The translations under genes and the position numbers were made by a program. Of a stretch of 64,000 nt of DNA, positions 22,697 to 35,530 are shown one piece after another; the first letter of the stretch is position 1; every line of letters starts with the position of its first letter. The stretch comes from Strobilurus pachycystidiatus (lineage: Eukaryota > Basidiomycota > Agaricomycetes > Agaricales > Physalacriaceae). The notes beneath the pieces were generated by a model. That model had not been told where the DNA came from, did not search any database, and worked only from the letters and a program-made list of their open reading frames with translations. The DNA lies in the NCBI GenBank assembly GCA_019915135.1, contig JAHLMK010000001.1, forward strand, positions 4,774,001 to 4,838,000, read 5' to 3'.

Positions 22697-24938
22697 TTAG
22701 CTATAGGTACCATACGTCTCTTTGGGAGGGGGCGCTTCGAGAGGATGACCTTCTGTATTGAACACATCTACCAAGTATTTAGTAAAATAGGGGGAGAGAA
22801 AAGAATAAATTGCGCTCACAGTTATCCAAACTAATGTGTCCCGGGTCATCAAATGTTAGATACCTATTGGCTTCAATGTCAATGTCATCACGGTCAGAGG
22901 AGCGACGCACAAGTATTTCAGCACTTCTGCAAACCAGAAGCTCTGCATATCGTCTAGTTTGGATGCATTCTCGTTGTCAACATTGCTGGTCCCCGCGAAG
23001 GCTCCATTTGGAGTCGCCAGAAAATCGTTGAAGCTGGCAATCGCGCTGACTGCACGGTCAAGATACTTTTGATCACCGGTGATTCTCCAGGCGTAGAAAT
23101 TCGACTCCAGAACCTCGGGGCGGAGGATGTATATCGCATTGGTGATGTAGAATCCGTGCTGAGTGAAGAACCCTAGCTGCGCCGAAGTTGGCGAGTTGCC
23201 CCCTGTAAAGTTACCATCCGACGATGTATATGAAAATGCTTCTGGGCCGATTCCCGTGCTGAGAGGACATGAGTGGCGATACTAAACTTAGAGGAACACT
23301 TACGCCGTACTAGCGTACGTGTTCCAACAAGCATCGTTGAGCTGGAGGCCATAGTTCACGATAGTATCGTTGCGTAACATTTTTCCGCCTAAAGACCGCG
23401 CGGTAATAAGCACATAAGGTCAATGCGTGCAGCATCAGACAAACCCAACATCCAATTTCCACCCGTGAAGCACGCCAAATGCGAGCCGACGTGACGAATC
23501 CGTTTGTTTGAATCGAGATCGGCAGTGTACAGATGATCGCCGACCGTTGACGTCTAAAGACGCGTCAGACGCGTCGTATGAGCTTCCTCATGATATATTG
23601 CAATACTGCGCACCCTCAAGAGGTTTTTGATCGTAGAGTCTACAGCAGTACGCCAAGTATCGGCAAAGAGGTTGTCGTCGGTATTGGACAGCCGCGCATG
23701 CTTGATCAAGTACTCAAAGTAGCTGTCTGATCCGCCGCCCCAGCTCTATCTCCGTGAGCACGAAGGCACCGGCTAGCAATGAGAAGAAGACTCACGATGT
23801 ATCCTCCGACGAAATTGCCACTAGCTGGGTCGATAACTTGAGCAGCGAGGCCTGGTAACACACTATAAGCATGTAGTATGATCCGATCAATAGGAAGGAC
23901 TCTTACCTGGCAAAGGAGCAGGCTATCGAGCATCAGAAAACAACAAGCGTCATACAACTTTACTGCTCACTAGGGTGGCGATATGTCGCATGGATCCCCT
24001 GTTAGTTTGGTGTACGTAGCATTTCCGGTGTACTTGGTCATCGTGGCCCATTCGAGAACAAGCTACGGGACTCAATGTATATTCCTTCGCCGGTAGAGAT
24101 GCTCACAGTTCCAGCTTCCGCGATGTTAGACTACCACCAGAGATTTATGAGCGACTGTCAAAGTCGAGATGAGAACTTCATACCGTTGCGACCGTAGGTT
24201 GGTTAGAGGTGAAATTCAAGAAACCGAACGGCATGGCTTGGCTCTAGATGTAGTGTCAGGCTAAGAATCTCGACTCGATGCTTCCACTCACGTCGTTGCG
24301 CCAGGCCGCTGTCATTTTATTCACCAGTACTTCCGCTTGATCAATCAACCTCGAGTCACTCTTTCCGTCCAGTTCGAATGCACTGAACAAGCCCCCGACA
24401 TAGCGAATGGTCGTCTCGAACACACTAACGGTCGAAGCCGTCTTTGAGCGAGTAAAATCGACATTGACAGCAAAATCGACCGCCTCGGAGAACAAAGCCT
24501 GGGGGTTTATGAGCACTCAAGTAGAAGGAAGATCGAATTATCGGGAATCCTACGTCCAAACCCATGATTTTCTGGCAACTTGTGTGAGTGAGCTTTTCAA
24601 CTGCGTTGTACAAGGACACACCATCGTACTCATCGCATCAATTATGCTCGCACCCCATCCATTTCGACTGTCCGACCACCTATTGGAGACAGGCGTGAGG
24701 TCGTCGTGTCCAAAAGCCGCCTGACTATATCCAGCCTCAGTGGGCCTGCGCATAGATATCCAGTAGGAAACACCGACTGATATGCGTAATAGCTCTTCAG
24801 AAACAAGTCTCTAGCCGCTTGTCGATGGATGAAAGCGTTTTCTGGTAGCTGGAGATCAGGTTTTTGGACGTGCACCCAGTCGGCAGAAGAAAAAATAGGC
24901 AGGGACAGCAAGATCGCGAGGAGGTGGGGGACATGCAT
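22697..24938 (-). CDS. GH47 alpha-1,2-mannosidase, one apparent frameshift
   Basis: Class I alpha-mannosidase that trims mannose from N-glycans in the secretory pathway. Signal peptide [19 protein letters not shown]. Family motifs in order: [129 protein letters not shown] and the C-terminal YVFNTEGHP. About 13 or more exons with short introns. Near 23990 the frame breaks: KLT is out of register with GSMRHIATL by one base. A 38-nt intron reading would restore frame but remove conserved residues and is unusually short. Either a recent lesion or an assembly error; all other exons look functional. Confidence 0.85.
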
Positions 24939-25741
24939 AGTCTCAGCAGAGAAGAGCTCAAGGCTCTTCGCTCGAGTTTTATACGTTCCAGAAGCTCGGT
25001 AGACTCAGCAGGCCGTTCTTCTGGGAGGTAATGAGACGTCAGCTGTTGCTTTCCTCGACACAGTGGTGCGACGTTTTTAGTCATTTTTCGGGCGAGCTGC
25101 AGCCCTCGGGACTTGAAGATGACCGTGACTGGATTCTGAACGCGATTATCCATATGGGCCAGGGCGGAAGCCAGGGGATCACTGGCTTGATCAGATCTCT
25201 CCTCCCAGTCTCACTGGCACAAAGCTGGTTCACAGGACCAAAGTGCAAGGCCGCCGCCTATGAGCGTTTGAGGCTATACCTGGGTGATCTGCTGGTATTC
25301 GCTTGGACTCGAGACGGATCTTGGAAGTAGCAAGATGTGACTGGACAGGACAGGTGAACTAACCGGGTTGGGAGGAAGTAAGTACTGTGCATGATCGATC
25401 ACAATTGATTCTGAATCACAGGAGCCATCAGAGACGGATCCCAACTTAATGAATCTGTTGGCCATGGTACGATTCTACGTATCTATACCGGCGACGATTC
25501 ACGACTATGTACCTATTTCGCTGTATTTTACTGAACTTGGAATATTGGTATATGCGGAGAGAATGCAAGGATACATAGAACGAGAGCAAGAATGAGTTAA
25601 GTATTAGCCAGCCAGTTACAGTGCGAAGAGATGCATCGAACAGAGAAAGGTCGTATCCTGAAGACAAACGAGGATTATGCAGGTGCACAGATATGAACGT
25701 AAGAAAGGAAATGAACGAAGAAATGTACGCTACCCTTGCTA
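24939..25741. other. Intergenic region between GH47 and the Knr4/Smi1 gene
   Basis: About 800 bases holding the GH47 promoter and the 3' end of the Knr4 gene. A plus-strand frame at 25031-25330 (99 codons) has no family motif or neighbouring exon and is not called. Confidence 0.4.
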
Positions 25742-27851
25742 TCAATTTGAGTCCGGGTTGACATCTTTCGTACTGCTGACAGAATCCTTTTTCCTCAATC
25801 CACCGAGAGTCTTTTTGAGTCCAGACAAACCGCTCTTCGTCTTCTTGTGCTTCTTCTCGCTACTGTTGGCAGCGACATCTGATGCAGGCATCGAGCTCGT
25901 ATCCGAGTCTACACCGTCAGCCACCACTTCTTCCTCCACATCTGCCTGCTGCGGTGCCGTGCCCACAGAGCCACCACCGCCAATCAAGCGAATGGTAACG
26001 TCGGGCTCCGCTTCAGCGGCTGTGTCCTGCACCTTCGCTTCGCTGGAGTCACCAAGAATAGGCGGTGGAGTGGAATGTGATGGTGAGGGTGCAGGCTCTA
26101 TTGCTGGAGTCTCCAGTGGGGGAGCGGAATCGGCCAACAGATCAAGAATGTCTGGAGATGGAGAGATTCTTGTGACTGATTGAGGGGGGGAAGCTGGAAG
26201 GAGGGGTGTAGGTTCTGTTATGCTTAAACCAAGAGGATCCGATTCTCGGCGGAAAGAGTCAGCAGAGCGCCTCGACGAGACGAAGCTTGTTTCTTGTTGC
26301 CGTTGGATTTGGCGCATGGCATGTCCGTGGCCGGCCTCCAAGTCATCATCGAATGATGAGTGCATCGAATCTGGCGGAGAAGGTAAGGAGACGATGTCTC
26401 GCGGAGTAGGCAATTCCACAGGTAATGGTGCAGGCGGTTTAGTGACCGAGATCGTAGGGAGAGTCGTTGGTTTACGGGTATTGTTGGACGGCATCGCATG
26501 GCTCGGGTATGCCGCGGGTACAGGAGCGGTTTCGTCACCAACATCAGCGAGTACCGGTATTGGAACCTCGGCAGATCCACTCTCAGAAATATCTAACGCG
26601 TCGAGGCGAGCCTGTAGATAGAAGGTTGAGTATCAGGTACCGTTGAATAGAGGAGACCACGCACTTTTCCTTTGACGCGTAGACCTTCCTCCTGCTCAAG
26701 CTCTGGCTGTGATATGACGCCTGTGTCAAACCACTTGCGGACACTCTTGTCCGCCCATGCTTCTAGTACATTCCAGCCTCTATATTCACCGTTCAACCTC
26801 AAGCCTCCACCAGCCGTACCGTCGCCGCCGCCATCGCCTGTTGCGCCGGTTCCATCATGGAAGTAGCTTTCATAACCTATCTCGTCCTCACTTCCTTCGC
26901 TGCCTTCGCTAGCACCAAGCTCAAAACCCTCTCCAGCCTCCAACTCGTCCGCAAAGTTTGCCAGCCATTTCGCCCATCCAGCAGGACCGTCGCCGTTGAA
27001 CAGAACAACCTTTGTGTCAAAGTCACGTCCAAAGACGATGACCTGCCCTGGGGAGCCGCTCTCTGCAGGATTGAGGTCAACGCCGACGTAATTGCCAGCC
27101 TTGTCAGCGATGAGCGGAATCCAGCCACGCTGGGAATATTCTTTGCGGATCCAACGAGGAGGTATAGACTGCATGGCATCGCGCAGTCGGACGTTGGCGC
27201 CTGTCGCCGGGTCATCGTCGACCTCGCGCCAAAACTTCCACTCCTCGTAAACGTCCTCAAGCGGAAGAAGAGTGAGGCCAAAGAAGAGGCCTTCAGAGCA
27301 TGCTGCGGCCGACTCTGGTTCTTGTCCATCAACGGCGAGATAGGACTCGCGCACCACGGCAGGAAGAGCGAAGCCAAACTGCAGTTCCATCTGGGCGAGG
27401 TCCTGGGGTAGAATGCCGTAGTTGAGGGTGTCGCCTAGCTCGGGGTATTCTCGACTGAGCCATGCTTTGATGCGATTCCACGACGAAACGAGCGGAGGGT
27501 ATGACGACGAAGGCGGGAAGGAAGTATGGAGGGAGTCGTGGTGCATCGGCAGCAACGACGACGGCCGCGAGCCGGAGCCGCTCCTGCGCGCGCAGTGAAT
27601 ACATTAGCCCATAATGGGGGTGAATGAGCCACATACGAGGTGGGCACATAGCCGTACGGGCCAGGGCCGGTCGGGGGATAGCTGAAGGTCGCCGTCGTCG
27701 CCGTCTCGGGGTCGGGGGTATCGGAGCCGGGGTGCGTGGTGAATATGGGCGACGATGTGGGCACGGAAAAGGCCTCGTGCGTCGAGGACATGGTCTGTCC
27801 TTTGCGCGAGGTCTGGTTGTTGCCCGCGAAAAGGGATGTGAGCCAGTTCAT
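25742..27851 (-). CDS. Knr4/Smi1 cell-wall assembly regulator
   Basis: Cytosolic regulator linked in yeast to beta-1,3-glucan synthesis, the cell-integrity MAP kinase pathway and calcineurin. It has 667 residues in three exons (27637-27851, 26665-27583, 25742-26611). The Smi1/Knr4 domain occupies the first half: WNRIKAWLSREYPELGDTLN, LPAVVRESYLAVDGQEP, LPLEDVYEEWKFWREV, WIPLIADKAGNYVGVDL and VIVFGRDFDTKVVL. Then follow a Gly/Asp-rich loop and EYRGWNVLEAWADKSVRKW. The C-terminal third is Pro/Ser-rich and disordered-looking, ending in a Lys-rich stretch (KKHKKTKSGLSGLKKTLGG). Domain order and length fit basidiomycete Knr4 proteins. Confidence 0.92.
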
Positions 27852-28625
27852 GATGAAGGAGCGGCGCGAACGACAGAGAGGGGCAGGCAGAGCACGTGGC
27901 GCGCGACGTCAACGAGAGCACAACGAGGATCGGCCGTCGACTGTCACTGGAGCGCTGTGAGGGTAGACAGTCAAGGTACGCTGGTGTAGCTGAGCCTATT
28001 TAGGTGCTTAGTCAGCAGCGCCGAAGCGCGGTCCTTTTCAGAAACCGCGTTGCCCTACGCACTTGATTCCTCAAGAGATGTCTTCCTTGCCTGCGTGTAG
28101 CAATACGCGGAAGCGAGACCTATGGCTTCCGTGTACTCGCACTTCACCAAAGACAGACACGGCATCTGAAGTCGTAAGTCTATTAAGTCGCCACCTCGGA
28201 TTCAATGATTGCATCAGGGACCGTACATCAGTATACATCAATCACCGTACAGGACCGTGCAGGGCCCATGTAAGCTACAGTGAAGCAGAGCTGAACGCGT
28301 TAATGAACGTGGAACGTCCATATCTGAAAGCCACAGAAACCGCGTGGAAATTCAGCGAATATTGACCACGTCAACTTTGTCGCATATATTTTAGTTGCCA
28401 TGATCAGAGCACTCTGTGGCCGGGATGATCATGCTGCGCGCTGGAAAAGCAGAACACAGCCTTGGCCATGGGTCCAACGTTCTCAGCGCTCGGGTCAGAA
28501 GGAGCGCAGGAGTATACAAGGCGATGATTATAATCTACATCGTCTGCACTGTCTATTACGCAGCCTCTCGTGAATCGTAGGCACACTAACCGAGAACCCC
28601 ATAATGAAACATGTTCTATGCCTCA
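27852..28625. other. Intergenic region between Knr4/Smi1 and the ABC transporter
   Basis: Holds the Knr4 promoter and the ABC transporter 3' end. Frames at 28063-28365 and 28404-28586 lack motifs. No RNA gene or transposon seen. Confidence 0.4.
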
Positions 28626-31600
28626 TCACTCCTCGGCCTCCTCTCTACCTTTGGCGGCGAATCGTATATCGTCCAAGGTTATGGATGACCTTTCGCACAT
28701 TCCCCTGAAGATACCATCCGGGCGCTCATACAATGCAGCCGGGGTGTCGAATTCCTACACCGCACGGTCAGTCGAATCAATATCGGAGAAAGAAAGCACT
28801 CACAGCGATCTGACCCGCATCGAGAACACATATTCTGTCGTACGCAATGATTGTACGCAAGCGATCTATAACAAGGTTTGAATGCAGCTGAGGACACGTT
28901 GCGAACCACTACGTACGCGCTATACATAGAATTGTGCGGTCTTGAAATTCTGTGCTGATCGTGTGTTGTATATTTCGGTCAGTCTCGTAATCAACGGACG
29001 CTAAGCGAGGGTGGTCAATTGCAAGTTGGGAATGCAAACACAGCAGACATGCCTGTTGCCTCGTCTAGAATAAGAATTTTCGAGTTTTTCACCAGAGCTC
29101 TGGCGAGGGAAACCAATGATCTCTGTGCAGTTGAACGTCAACACATGCTCAGGAACAGGAGAAGACATGAACAAACCTGGCCAATGGACAGATTGGCACC
29201 TTCGTCCTCTATCACTGAATCGAGAGTAAATCTAGAGTTGTCCTCGCCGTCTTCCTTCTTGGATTCGACCAGGTATGACCGTCTAAGTGCATCCCAGAGA
29301 GTCGCATCGTCGTGAAGATTGAAGGGATCTATGTTGGACCGCAGAGTTCCAGAGACTGTGAATATCAAGGGGTTAACAGATGCGTTTCAACGGTATTCAA
29401 TGCACGTACACAAAAGCTAAAAAGATCGTCAGTCACTCATGAAGTTGACATTGAAATCGTAACTTACAGCATCTTGAGGGATGATGGACAGTCCTTTTCT
29501 GAGGTCTGTCAATCCAACACTCGAGATGTCGACACCATCGATGATTATTGAGCCGGAGGTGAGCTCCACGATTCGGTAGAGCGCAGTCATGATAGAACTT
29601 TTGCCAGCTCCGGTTCTACAAATTCGATGAGCAGTTGCCCGTACCGTGATATGCAACCAGCTCACCGTCCTACGATGCCAACCTTCTCACCAGCCTCAAT
29701 GGTCATGCTAAGACCCTTCAGTACTGCCGGAAGTCCAGGTCGGTAATTGAGAACGACATCTCTCAACTCGACGCGTCCTTCTGAGGGCCAGGTGCTGGGC
29801 GGTTTCTTATCCGGAATCTCGTGCGGGGCTTCTTGTTCGATATCTGTAGAGTAGTACACGATACGTTCGACCGAGTTCATGTCATTCTCAACTTCGGCCA
29901 TCTGCCGGACGAGGAAACCGAACCTGGGCATACATTCAGGACAGGAATGAGTGTTGATCAGGAACAACGTTACACTTGTTGGATGCTGAGCATGTAGGAG
30001 AGGGCTACACCGGTTTGAGAGGGAGAGAGGGTGAATCGCGTCCCAACGGTCAACAAGGACACCACAAAAGTCAGCATGATGCCCAGGAAGTCCAAGCGGA
30101 TACCGAGCCATCGCTGATGTGGCGTAAGCTTTGTTACATACCAATGTTTCAATCACATACCTGATTCACCACTGTGAGCCAATAAGCACGGTTTTCGACG
30201 TCGATGCGCTTCTCGTTCTCCTTGAGAAACCGATCGGCCTCTCCGTAAGCCCTGATGGTGGGCAAGCCAGACAGAGACTCGGAGAAGTGCGAATACAGGG
30301 AGGACCGTAGTACAGCATCCAATCGCTGGCAATCAATTAGTCAAGAAGGCTGCAATTTCGTGGAAGTCCCAACCTTTAGCTCTCGGGCGCTAGCACGATA
30401 ATATGCGGCTGCATATGCATACAGAACTACCACACAGGCGACAGCGATCAAGAACCAAGGAAGAACCACAGCAATCAGGACAATGGCCCCGACCACGGTC
30501 GCGAACGACATGCATAGCAAACGCAAATTCTCTGAGAGAAGGTCAACTCGAATAAGTAGTGGCAGAATATGGTGACGGCTGACCTGTCAAGACGTTGTCC
30601 ATTGTGTCGACATCCTTTGAGAAACGGTTCATGATACGTCCCAGTGGCTGTAAAAATGTCAAAGAGATGATCCCTCATAAAATGTAGACAGACTCACAGT
30701 CGTCTCGAAAAATGACATGGGTGCATACATGATACGGGTGATAGCGAGCTAGAGGACAACTGTTGTCAGTGAGGTGTTGTTTCTGGCTGCGTGTTACCTA
30801 CACCGTGAAGACCTTGAGAAGCGTAATATGCAAGCATAGCAAAGGAAACACCCAAACAGAAGTTTGCCGCTGCCACGGAAGTACCAAGAGCAGCATAGAT
30901 ACCCATCTGCAATTCGATGGTATATGTCAGTCTTCGTCAAAGGCACGGGGAGTTAGCAACGTACGTAGAATCCATTGGGCCGGGGCCAGTGACTGAATAA
31001 CAGCGTCAGTGATAGGAAGAGGCATCATTAGCAGAGACATACTGCTCCTGCCAGAAAACAAGCCTATCACAACCTGATCAACAACGAATTCAATGCCGAA
31101 ACGCCAAAGACACATACCAGTAAGAAGACATAGCCGTTGCTGCTGGAACCAGCACAGACGCAAACAGCAAGAATGGCAGAATGACGTGTCCCTTGCCCGC
31201 TTTGACGTAGTTCTTGTAGACGTCAAGACCAACAGAACCCGTGTTTCGTTCTTCTGTCTGCATGAGCGCGACGCCGGCTTTCGCCTTTTTTCTTGCCTTG
31301 TCTGCGTCTGAGTCCGCCTCGATGGCGTCTGCTTCCGCCTCGACCTCTTCCTCTTCGTGCTGCTCCTCTTTACTTCCAAACTCGGTGAAGAACTTCGAGA
31401 ATTCGCCCTTTTTGTGCATCAGTTCCTCGTACGTTCCTTCCTCCGCAATGTGTCCATCTGCAACAGTGTAGATGTAGTCCACTTGAGGAAGGAAGTGCAA
31501 AGCATGGGTGACTAAGATGCGTGTTTGGCCCAAGGACGAATCCTGAAGAACCTTGTTGAAAACCTCCTTTCCGACGTGCGCATCGAGAGCGGAAAGCGGA

Positions 31601-34031
31601 TCCTGAATAGGAAGTCAGATAGACTGCTCGAGGAGTAAGATGATAACCTACGTCGAATATCTGGATATCGCTGCCACAGTAGACGGCTCGGCAGATGTTC
31701 AGACGCTGCTTCTGGCCGCCAGAAAGAGATATGCCCTTCTCTCCAACTTCTGTAAGATCACCATTGGGCAGCATATCAAAATCGCGTTCCAAACATGAAT
31801 CTTTCACGGCCTTCCAGTACTTGCCCGCCTCGAACGGCCTACCAAACGTTATGTTGTCTCGGATCGTAGCGTTCTGGACAAGACATGAACATACTGTCAA
31901 CCAAGAAGAGACGAGCAAGTCTACCTGGATCCATGCACTCTGAGGACAGTAACCGACACTACCACCAAACTTCACGCGGTTCATGAAACCCTTCTTGTTG
32001 GGAATTTGCCTCATCTCACCAATGAGTCCCTGGAGAAGTGAGGTCTTACCCGAGCCGACAGCACCAACGATGGCCACGAGTTTTCCCCGCGGAATGGTCA
32101 AGGAGACGTTTCGAACTTGGAAGACCTCGTCGGTGTTCTCCTTCGCAGGTGCTTTGACGTCTTCAGTAGGAGAGTTCTTCTTGGACTTCTTCTTTTCGTC
32201 TTCCGGTGCCGGTGCATCCCAGGTGAATGTGGCATCTTCCACTTCGAGTGCATAGGGTAACTTGTCGTCGCGGTCAATGAGATCCTCCAGCAACTCTGCC
32301 TCGAAAACTCCAGTAAGGCGTTCAGTTGCGCTCATGGCGTCAGCGATAGTTGCGAGCGAAACAGCTAAATTCCTTGTTTTAGAGGCAATCACGGAAAGTA
32401 AAACTTGTACCCACGTAAGAACATTAGCGGAAATCGCAACAAGTTGAAGAGAGCAAGAGATGCAAAGATGTCGGCCGGATTCAAGTCGTGTCCAGTAGCT
32501 GAGTATGTCACGAAGGACACCACAGAGGCGATGATGGGCATGGAAATGGCCACGGCATTGACACCGGACCTCACGAGAAGCAAGGAACGAATGTACCTAG
32601 GACGGATTTCAGTCTACACCTGGAATCTTATCGCGCCGCGTACTCACGACATCTCATTTCTACGGAACTCTTGTACTCGCTTCAAGAACGGAATCTCCCA
32701 GGCGAAGAACTTGACCACCTTCATACCGGAAAGCAGCTCTTGAAGTAGCTTGGCACGTTTGTCGGTCCACACCATGCTGTTTTTGCGATACTTCATAAGA
32801 TTCTTCATGACCATCGTCTGTACAGGCGACGCAAGAATGAATAATCCAAATCCTGTCAGGGCGCTGGGGCCAAGATTGAGCAAGAGAAGGATGAGGCAAA
32901 CGGTGAGCTGTATAGCCGCAGACCAGGACTAGTATTGGGGTCAGATTGCGAGCTCATGGAAACGAGGAAATGACGCGCCATATGAAAGTACCCAGCGCAA
33001 AAGTCGATTCGCGAGACATCGGTTGAGATATGATTCATGATTAGACCATTGGTCAGCTTGGACCGAGCGCGAGATGACAAGCGGAGGGAGCGAGCGTATA
33101 TGGCGTGTATGAGTCCCCCACGGATTAAAACACCGGTCGACATACTGCGATAGAAGAATTGATGTATAAAGAGAGAGGTGATGAGCTGCAGGATGAATAG
33201 CCCAATAGCCAAACCGACACCCTTTCCTATCGAGGGTATAGCGTGATAATTCCCAGAAAGATGATTGGAATACGATTTCGTCGCGAATTGGATGATGGCC
33301 TACAGTCTCATATGAGAAACCCATCGATGTATGGGAAACTTCCAAGCTTCACCTTGACGAGAAGGGGACTGGTCACCTGGGCGACGTCACTGATAACTTT
33401 GCTAACGCCCCCAGTCCAGAACCACCATTTTACACTGTCATTCAATGCGAAGACCAGACTGGCCTTGCGCTGACCGTCCTTTTCCCTCCATTGCTTCTCG
33501 CGCGCATCGCGGTCTCCTCGCAGGGTCCAATGAACACGTTTGAAAAGTCCAGGTTTGACTTCACCACTGAGAAGGCGTGCGTTGTACTCCGAAGCAGCTT
33601 TACGACGCCTGTCGTACGATTCTGTGATTTTGTCGCCAATGTAAGCTGCTCTAGATGAATCTGGTAGTTTGAAGAGGTCTGAAGCTTCGAGGGGACGCGC
33701 ATAGCCGAGGCTGAGAATGGGAGTCACCCAGTTGAACGAGATCTGACTCAACCAGTTAGCATGGACCTCAGGTAATAGGTCCGCGTCGTCGAGAGATTCA
33801 CGCGGAGGAGGAGCATTCAGCGATACGAAGGGCACCCTCTGCCATCTACGCAGAAATTGAGTAAGAATTCCTCGAAAGTTGCTAGGTTTATGTAGCAGTG
33901 ACCGACCTAGATCTTCGATGAGCGTGACCTTGGGTCGTCTTGGGCAACTCGTTGACCTCCACCGCGGGATTTTCGTCTTTTATAGTGGATTCATCTCTGG
34001 CAGAGTGAATCGAAGACTTTTCGGAGGTCAT
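28626..34031 (-). CDS. ABCC-type multidrug transporter (Yor1-like)
   Basis: Full-length ATP-driven exporter with TMD1-NBD1-TMD2-NBD2 order, about 1,400 residues in many short-intron exons. The start [15 protein letters not shown] joins in phase to [17 protein letters not shown]. The ABCC entry motif is [22 protein letters not shown]1: Walker [14 protein letters not shown]-loop YCPQSAW, signature [17 protein letters not shown]-loop [11 protein letters not shown]-loop [15 protein letters not shown]2: Walker [14 protein letters not shown]-loop LSIIPQDA, a variant signature [15 protein letters not shown] and Walker [14 protein letters not shown]. The last exons end [13 protein letters not shown]. 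In the Yor1 group these pump organic anions and drugs at the plasma membrane. The intron splitting DEATA-SVD (29001-29052) is GC-AG. No frame lesions seen. Confidence 0.93.
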
Positions 34032-34694
34032 GGTTGAAGCTTGAAGACAAGAGCTCTCCAAGGGACGATTAAGACGGCGATACCTAGCCGCAGCTTCCGT
34101 GCGATGACCATACTTTACTTGTGGAAGATAAAAGACAAACTTGTGAAAATGCCTGCCGGGACGATGCGTGCCTTGCTCTTGGTATCGGCACCTTTAAATT
34201 TACCGAGACAACCTTCTCTTTACCCCACGACTCATATTCAGGCGATAGTCCATCATGCTTTCGAAAGTCAATTGTATCGCGCTTGTCTTTACCATCTGTC
34301 TTTGGGTTTTTCTTTGGATCCGAGTCATCCACTAGACAGAATGACTCAGAAAAGTTTGCCACCATACGACGGTTCATTCAATTTGATGTCTTATCAGCCT
34401 CTTCAAATTCTCCGACGGATCGCTACATAGGTCAATGATCAATACGAACGTTACCCGGACCGTACAAGACCGTACTCGGGCCTGGTCCTCTCAGCTCCCA
34501 CAAAGCCCTTCGCCGTCCAACTTTTTCTGGCTCGCCTCATGATCTCTAGTGGTCCTCGATTTGTTTAGTTCGTTCAGTCTCTAGCACACCGCCGACTTCG
34601 AGGTAAGCCGGGGTTACTCCGAATGACATTTGGACATGTCATTGCCAGGTCAGACTCATTGCGCGCGCGCGCGAGGTTATCCAGCTCTGGGAAA
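34032..34694. other. Intergenic region upstream of the ABC transporter
   Basis: Promoter side of the ABC gene. It includes an alternating CG run at about 34662-34676 and a small palindrome (GACATTTGGACATGTC region, about 34624-34640). No gene seen. Confidence 0.4.
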
Positions 34695-34840
34695 CTATCC
34701 TGCTGAAAAGTGTCAATAAATGAATCAGCCGCGCGACATAGAGAATTCGTGTAAAAACATGAATTGCCGCGCGCGCGCGACGGAGAGAGTCAAGTTTCGA
34801 CACCCGAAAGTCAAATCATTCCGGCGTCCGCGCGCGCCAG
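34695..34840. repeat. Left terminal inverted repeat
   Basis: Begins CTATCCTGCTGAAAAG and ends in the CCGCGCGCGCC run. It contains two alternating CG tracts (about 34767-34780 and 34828-34838) separated by GAGAGAGTCAAGTTTCGACA. Confidence 0.8.
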
Positions 34841-35371
34841 AAGAGGGACACGATTTTCAACACCCAAAGGAACAAAGTATGATTAGTCATCAGGAACATG
34901 GTCGTGGCGTAAAGCAGGTCGGGACACACCAGTGGGCGGTAAAGCAGCCAAGATAATACTAGTACTGTAATCAAGCTGAACAGAAGGCCCCGAGGGCCCC
35001 AGTCCCATGAACTTGACGATAATGTTACCAAGAAGGGCAGACAGGCGGCGTTGATGGGTGCCACTGGCCCACTGATGCTGAGCCAAATCATATGTGGGGC
35101 GGGGCGGGGAATGGCCAATGTTAGAAGTAGCGGGCGAGCATGGGCGGATGGCCGGCGCTTCGCGGACCGACTCTTGGACCCGAGTTGATCGCTCTACGCC
35201 CTGTTTGGTAAATGATGCGAAGGCTCCCGCCACAATCCCGCCATACGTCTCAGTCACAGCGCCTCAGCATCGGCCGCTGACTTGGGAGGTCGGAAGCCTG
35301 ATTCTGCTTATAATTGCTTAGATAGCCCATTAATGGTACATTTCCTTCTCAGTACCTGACTGGGACTCTGT

Positions 35372-35526
35372 CGGCGCGCGCGGAATGATCTGACTTTCGG
35401 GTGTCGAACGTAAGTCTCTCTGTGTCGCGCGCGCGGCAGGTCACTCTATCGATAACAGAATCATTTTGACATCTATTTAGTGTGTCGCGCGGCCGATTTA
35501 TTTATTGACACTATTCAGCAGGATAG
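35372..35526. repeat. Right terminal inverted repeat
   Basis: Mirror of the left arm: GGCGCGCGCGGAATGATC, then TGACTTTCGGGTGTCGAA, a CG run near 35428-35438, ATTTATTGACACTATTCAGC and GGATAG at the outer edge. Confidence 0.8.
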
Positions 35527-35530
35527 GAAA

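Larger units (their letters stand above)
34695..35526. mobile_element. Non-autonomous DNA transposon with long CG-rich terminal inverted repeats
   Basis: About 830 bases bounded by inverted repeats. The left arm 34695-34840 and the reverse complement of the right arm 35372-35526 share CTATCCTGCTGAA, AGTGTCAATAAAT, GCCGCGCGAC, CGCGCGCGCGAC and TTCGACACCCGAAAGTCA in the same order. The element is flanked on both sides by GAAA (34691-34694 and 35527-35530), a possible 4-bp target duplication. The core, about 530 bases, has broken minus-strand frames with hydrophobic stretches but no recognisable transposase. I infer a MITE-like element mobilised in trans. Confidence 0.78.

Noticed and set aside
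34662..34676. CG run just left of the TIR element as part of the element
   Set aside because: It has no counterpart outside the right end; the inverted repeat alignment starts at CTATCC (34695).
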